A stretch of 5,205 bases of DNA from Candidatus Iainarchaeum sp. (lineage in GTDB: Archaea > Iainarchaeota > Iainarchaeia > Iainarchaeales > DTGL01). The stretch lies in contig JAFCEU010000071.1 in NCBI GenBank assembly GCA_017608995.1, forward strand, positions 1-5,205, written 5' to 3'. The translations under genes were made by a program, and so were the position numbers. Under the pieces are notes generated by a model. The model ran no database searches. It saw only the letters and a list, made by a program, of their open reading frames with translations, and was not told the DNA's origin. Every line of letters starts with the position of its first letter. The first letter of the stretch is position 1. Of this stretch, positions 4,951-5,205 are shown piece after piece.

Positions 4951-4971
4951 GTTCTTAACTAACATTACATA

Positions 4972-5048
4972 ACACCTGCCTTAAGGGGTTGGGTGTGCCC
5001 CCAGCAGAGCCTGCTGGGGGCTGGCTCTGAGCATTCATTTAATTTTTT
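4972..5048 (+). ncRNA. Candidate small structured RNA, plus strand
   Basis: A stretch of about 77 bases, roughly 65% G+C over 4971-5030 by my count, in AT-rich DNA. Local GC peaks often mark structured RNAs in AT-rich archaea. It begins about 26 bases after a plus-strand TATA box and ends in a T-run. Hairpin 1: ACACC(TG) 4972-4978 with (TG)GGTGT 4990-4996. Hairpin 2, directly after: GCCCCCAGCA (4997-5006) with TGCTGGGGGC (5012-5021), 10 bp, loop GAGCC. An alternative stem CAGAGCC (5005-5011) with GGCTCTG (5023-5029) excludes hairpin 2. It matches no tRNA, SRP, RNase P or box C/D pattern that I can see. It could instead be a terminator, replication-origin structure, or DNA operator. Confidence 0.35.
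5038..5048 (+). terminator. T-rich terminator after the hairpin region
   Basis: TTTAATTTTTT lies 17 bases downstream of the 10-bp GC-rich hairpin. Archaeal polymerase stops at T-runs with or without a hairpin, so plus-strand transcription from near 4972 would be expected to end here, before the HicB-like gene. Confidence 0.4.
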
Positions 5049-5145
5049 AGTTAAGAAATTATCAACGAGACACTTTAAGGTGGAACAGATACCGGTGACC
5101 CCATCTATTTTTAAACCTCTTTTCCAATATTTTTAAGTGATAAAT

Positions 5146-5205
5146 ATGGTGGAAAAAAAATTCACAGTCATTATTGAGCGAGATGATAATGGTTGGTTGG
5201 TTGCT
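5146..5205 (+). CDS. hicB: HicB-like antitoxin, N-terminal 20 residues (cut by window edge)
   Basis: The visible residues MVEKKFTVIIERDDNGWLVA match the first strand and turn of the HicB/UPF0150 fold, whose members begin with a basic-hydrophobic strand followed by an acidic ED(E/D)DG turn and an aromatic strand leading to the P-x-L-P-G loop (outside the window). HicB normally neutralises the RNase toxin HicA; HicA usually lies just upstream, but bases 4963-5145 do not encode a recognisable HicA, so the toxin may follow downstream or be absent (archaea have many solitary HicB-like proteins). GTGAT (5137-5141) four bases before the ATG is the ribosome site, and TTTTTAAA (5108-5115) is a possible TATA box giving a very short leader. 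Confidence 0.65.
   Translation, partial: MVEKKFTVIIERDDNGWLVA

Larger units (their letters stand above)
4952..5057. repeat. 11-bp inverted repeat bracketing the GC-rich hairpins
   Basis: TTCTTAACTAA (4952-4962) and TTAGTTAAGAA (5047-5057) are perfect inverted copies 84 bases apart, bracketing the candidate small RNA. The left arm touches the TATA box where transcription factor B would bind for the minus-strand promoter. It could be paired operators, the ends of a small inserted unit, or a closing stem. No target-site duplication is visible outside the arms. Confidence 0.6.

Noticed and set aside
4777..4965. Minus-strand frame of 62 codons over the leader
   Set aside because: It starts upstream of the expected RNA start, has no ribosome site, and its sequence follows the hairpin arms instead of a protein-like pattern.
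4963..5136. Open plus-strand frame of 57 codons ending just before the HicB-like gene, considered as a HicA toxin or its remnant
   Set aside because: No ATG, no ribosome site, no HicA motif (such as the GSH box), and the first half is the hairpin region. A decayed gene tail over about 5050-5136 cannot be fully excluded.
4775..5145. tRNA gene or tRNA-derived attachment site
   Set aside because: No T-arm (GGTTCRAATC), anticodon arm or acceptor stem could be fitted on either strand.
5067..5180. Minus-strand frame of about 37 codons ending KVSR
   Set aside because: It overlaps the HicB-like start in antisense, has no promoter or ribosome site, and contains a Phe/His run from the A-tract; judged to be chance.
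1..5205. CRISPR array or insertion sequence
   Set aside because: No regularly spaced direct repeats and no transposase or terminal-repeat pair around one were found.

Overview
The window looks like part of an archaeal mobile element (an integrated virus or plasmid). I cannot name the host genus. The evidence for archaea is AT-rich DNA with TATA boxes of the type TTTATAAA placed about 26 bases before gene starts or leaders, Shine-Dalgarno sites of the archaeal GGAGGTGA/GGTGA kind, an integrase with a YxxR box, and small two-cluster ferredoxin and HicB-like genes. The element interpretation rests on a P-loop ATPase of HerA/FtsK or packaging-ATPase character, a tyrosine recombinase, a winged-helix protein and a run of very small, mostly unrecognised genes, five of which encode membrane proteins.

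Layout. (1) Bases 1-554, minus strand: 5' part of the ATPase, running off the left edge. (2) Bases 555-659: divergent promoter region with a perfectly palindromic TATA box and a 10-bp inverted repeat. (3) Bases 660-1521, plus strand: a two-gene unit, a two-helix membrane protein followed after 4 bases by a compact (210-residue) integrase. (4) Bases 1518-4774, minus strand: a tightly packed array of eleven genes, converging tail to tail with the integrase. In transcription order: a 47-residue protein, a 93-residue protein, a 74-residue protein, a 2[4Fe-4S] ferredoxin, a 59-residue membrane protein, a 35-residue peptide, a 134-residue membrane protein, a 331-residue winged-helix/coiled-coil protein, a 93-residue basic protein, a 54-residue membrane peptide and a 75-residue membrane protein. 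Four of these (47, 35, 59 and 54 residues) are short reading frames recovered by reading the sequence directly, supported by ribosome-binding sites at constant spacing. (5) Bases 4775-5145: a gene-poor, GC-rich region with several hairpins. It contains a structured leader for the minus-strand array, a TATA box that could fire both ways, and a candidate small RNA on the plus strand ending in a T-run. (6) Bases 5146-5205, plus strand: start of a HicB-like antitoxin gene, cut by the right edge.

How it may work together (inference): the integrase and its membrane partner are read away from the ATPase, while the long minus-strand array appears to be one transcript started near 4918 and translated by coupling through overlaps and near-identical ribosome-binding sites. 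Small membrane proteins plus a translocating ATPase fit virion or DNA-transfer functions. The ferredoxin inside this array is the odd member. The most interesting signals are an 11-7-11 inverted repeat with the geometry of a tyrosine-recombinase crossover site, the possible on/off switch in the leader, the recurring GGAGCGTG start signal, and the putative plus-strand small RNA.
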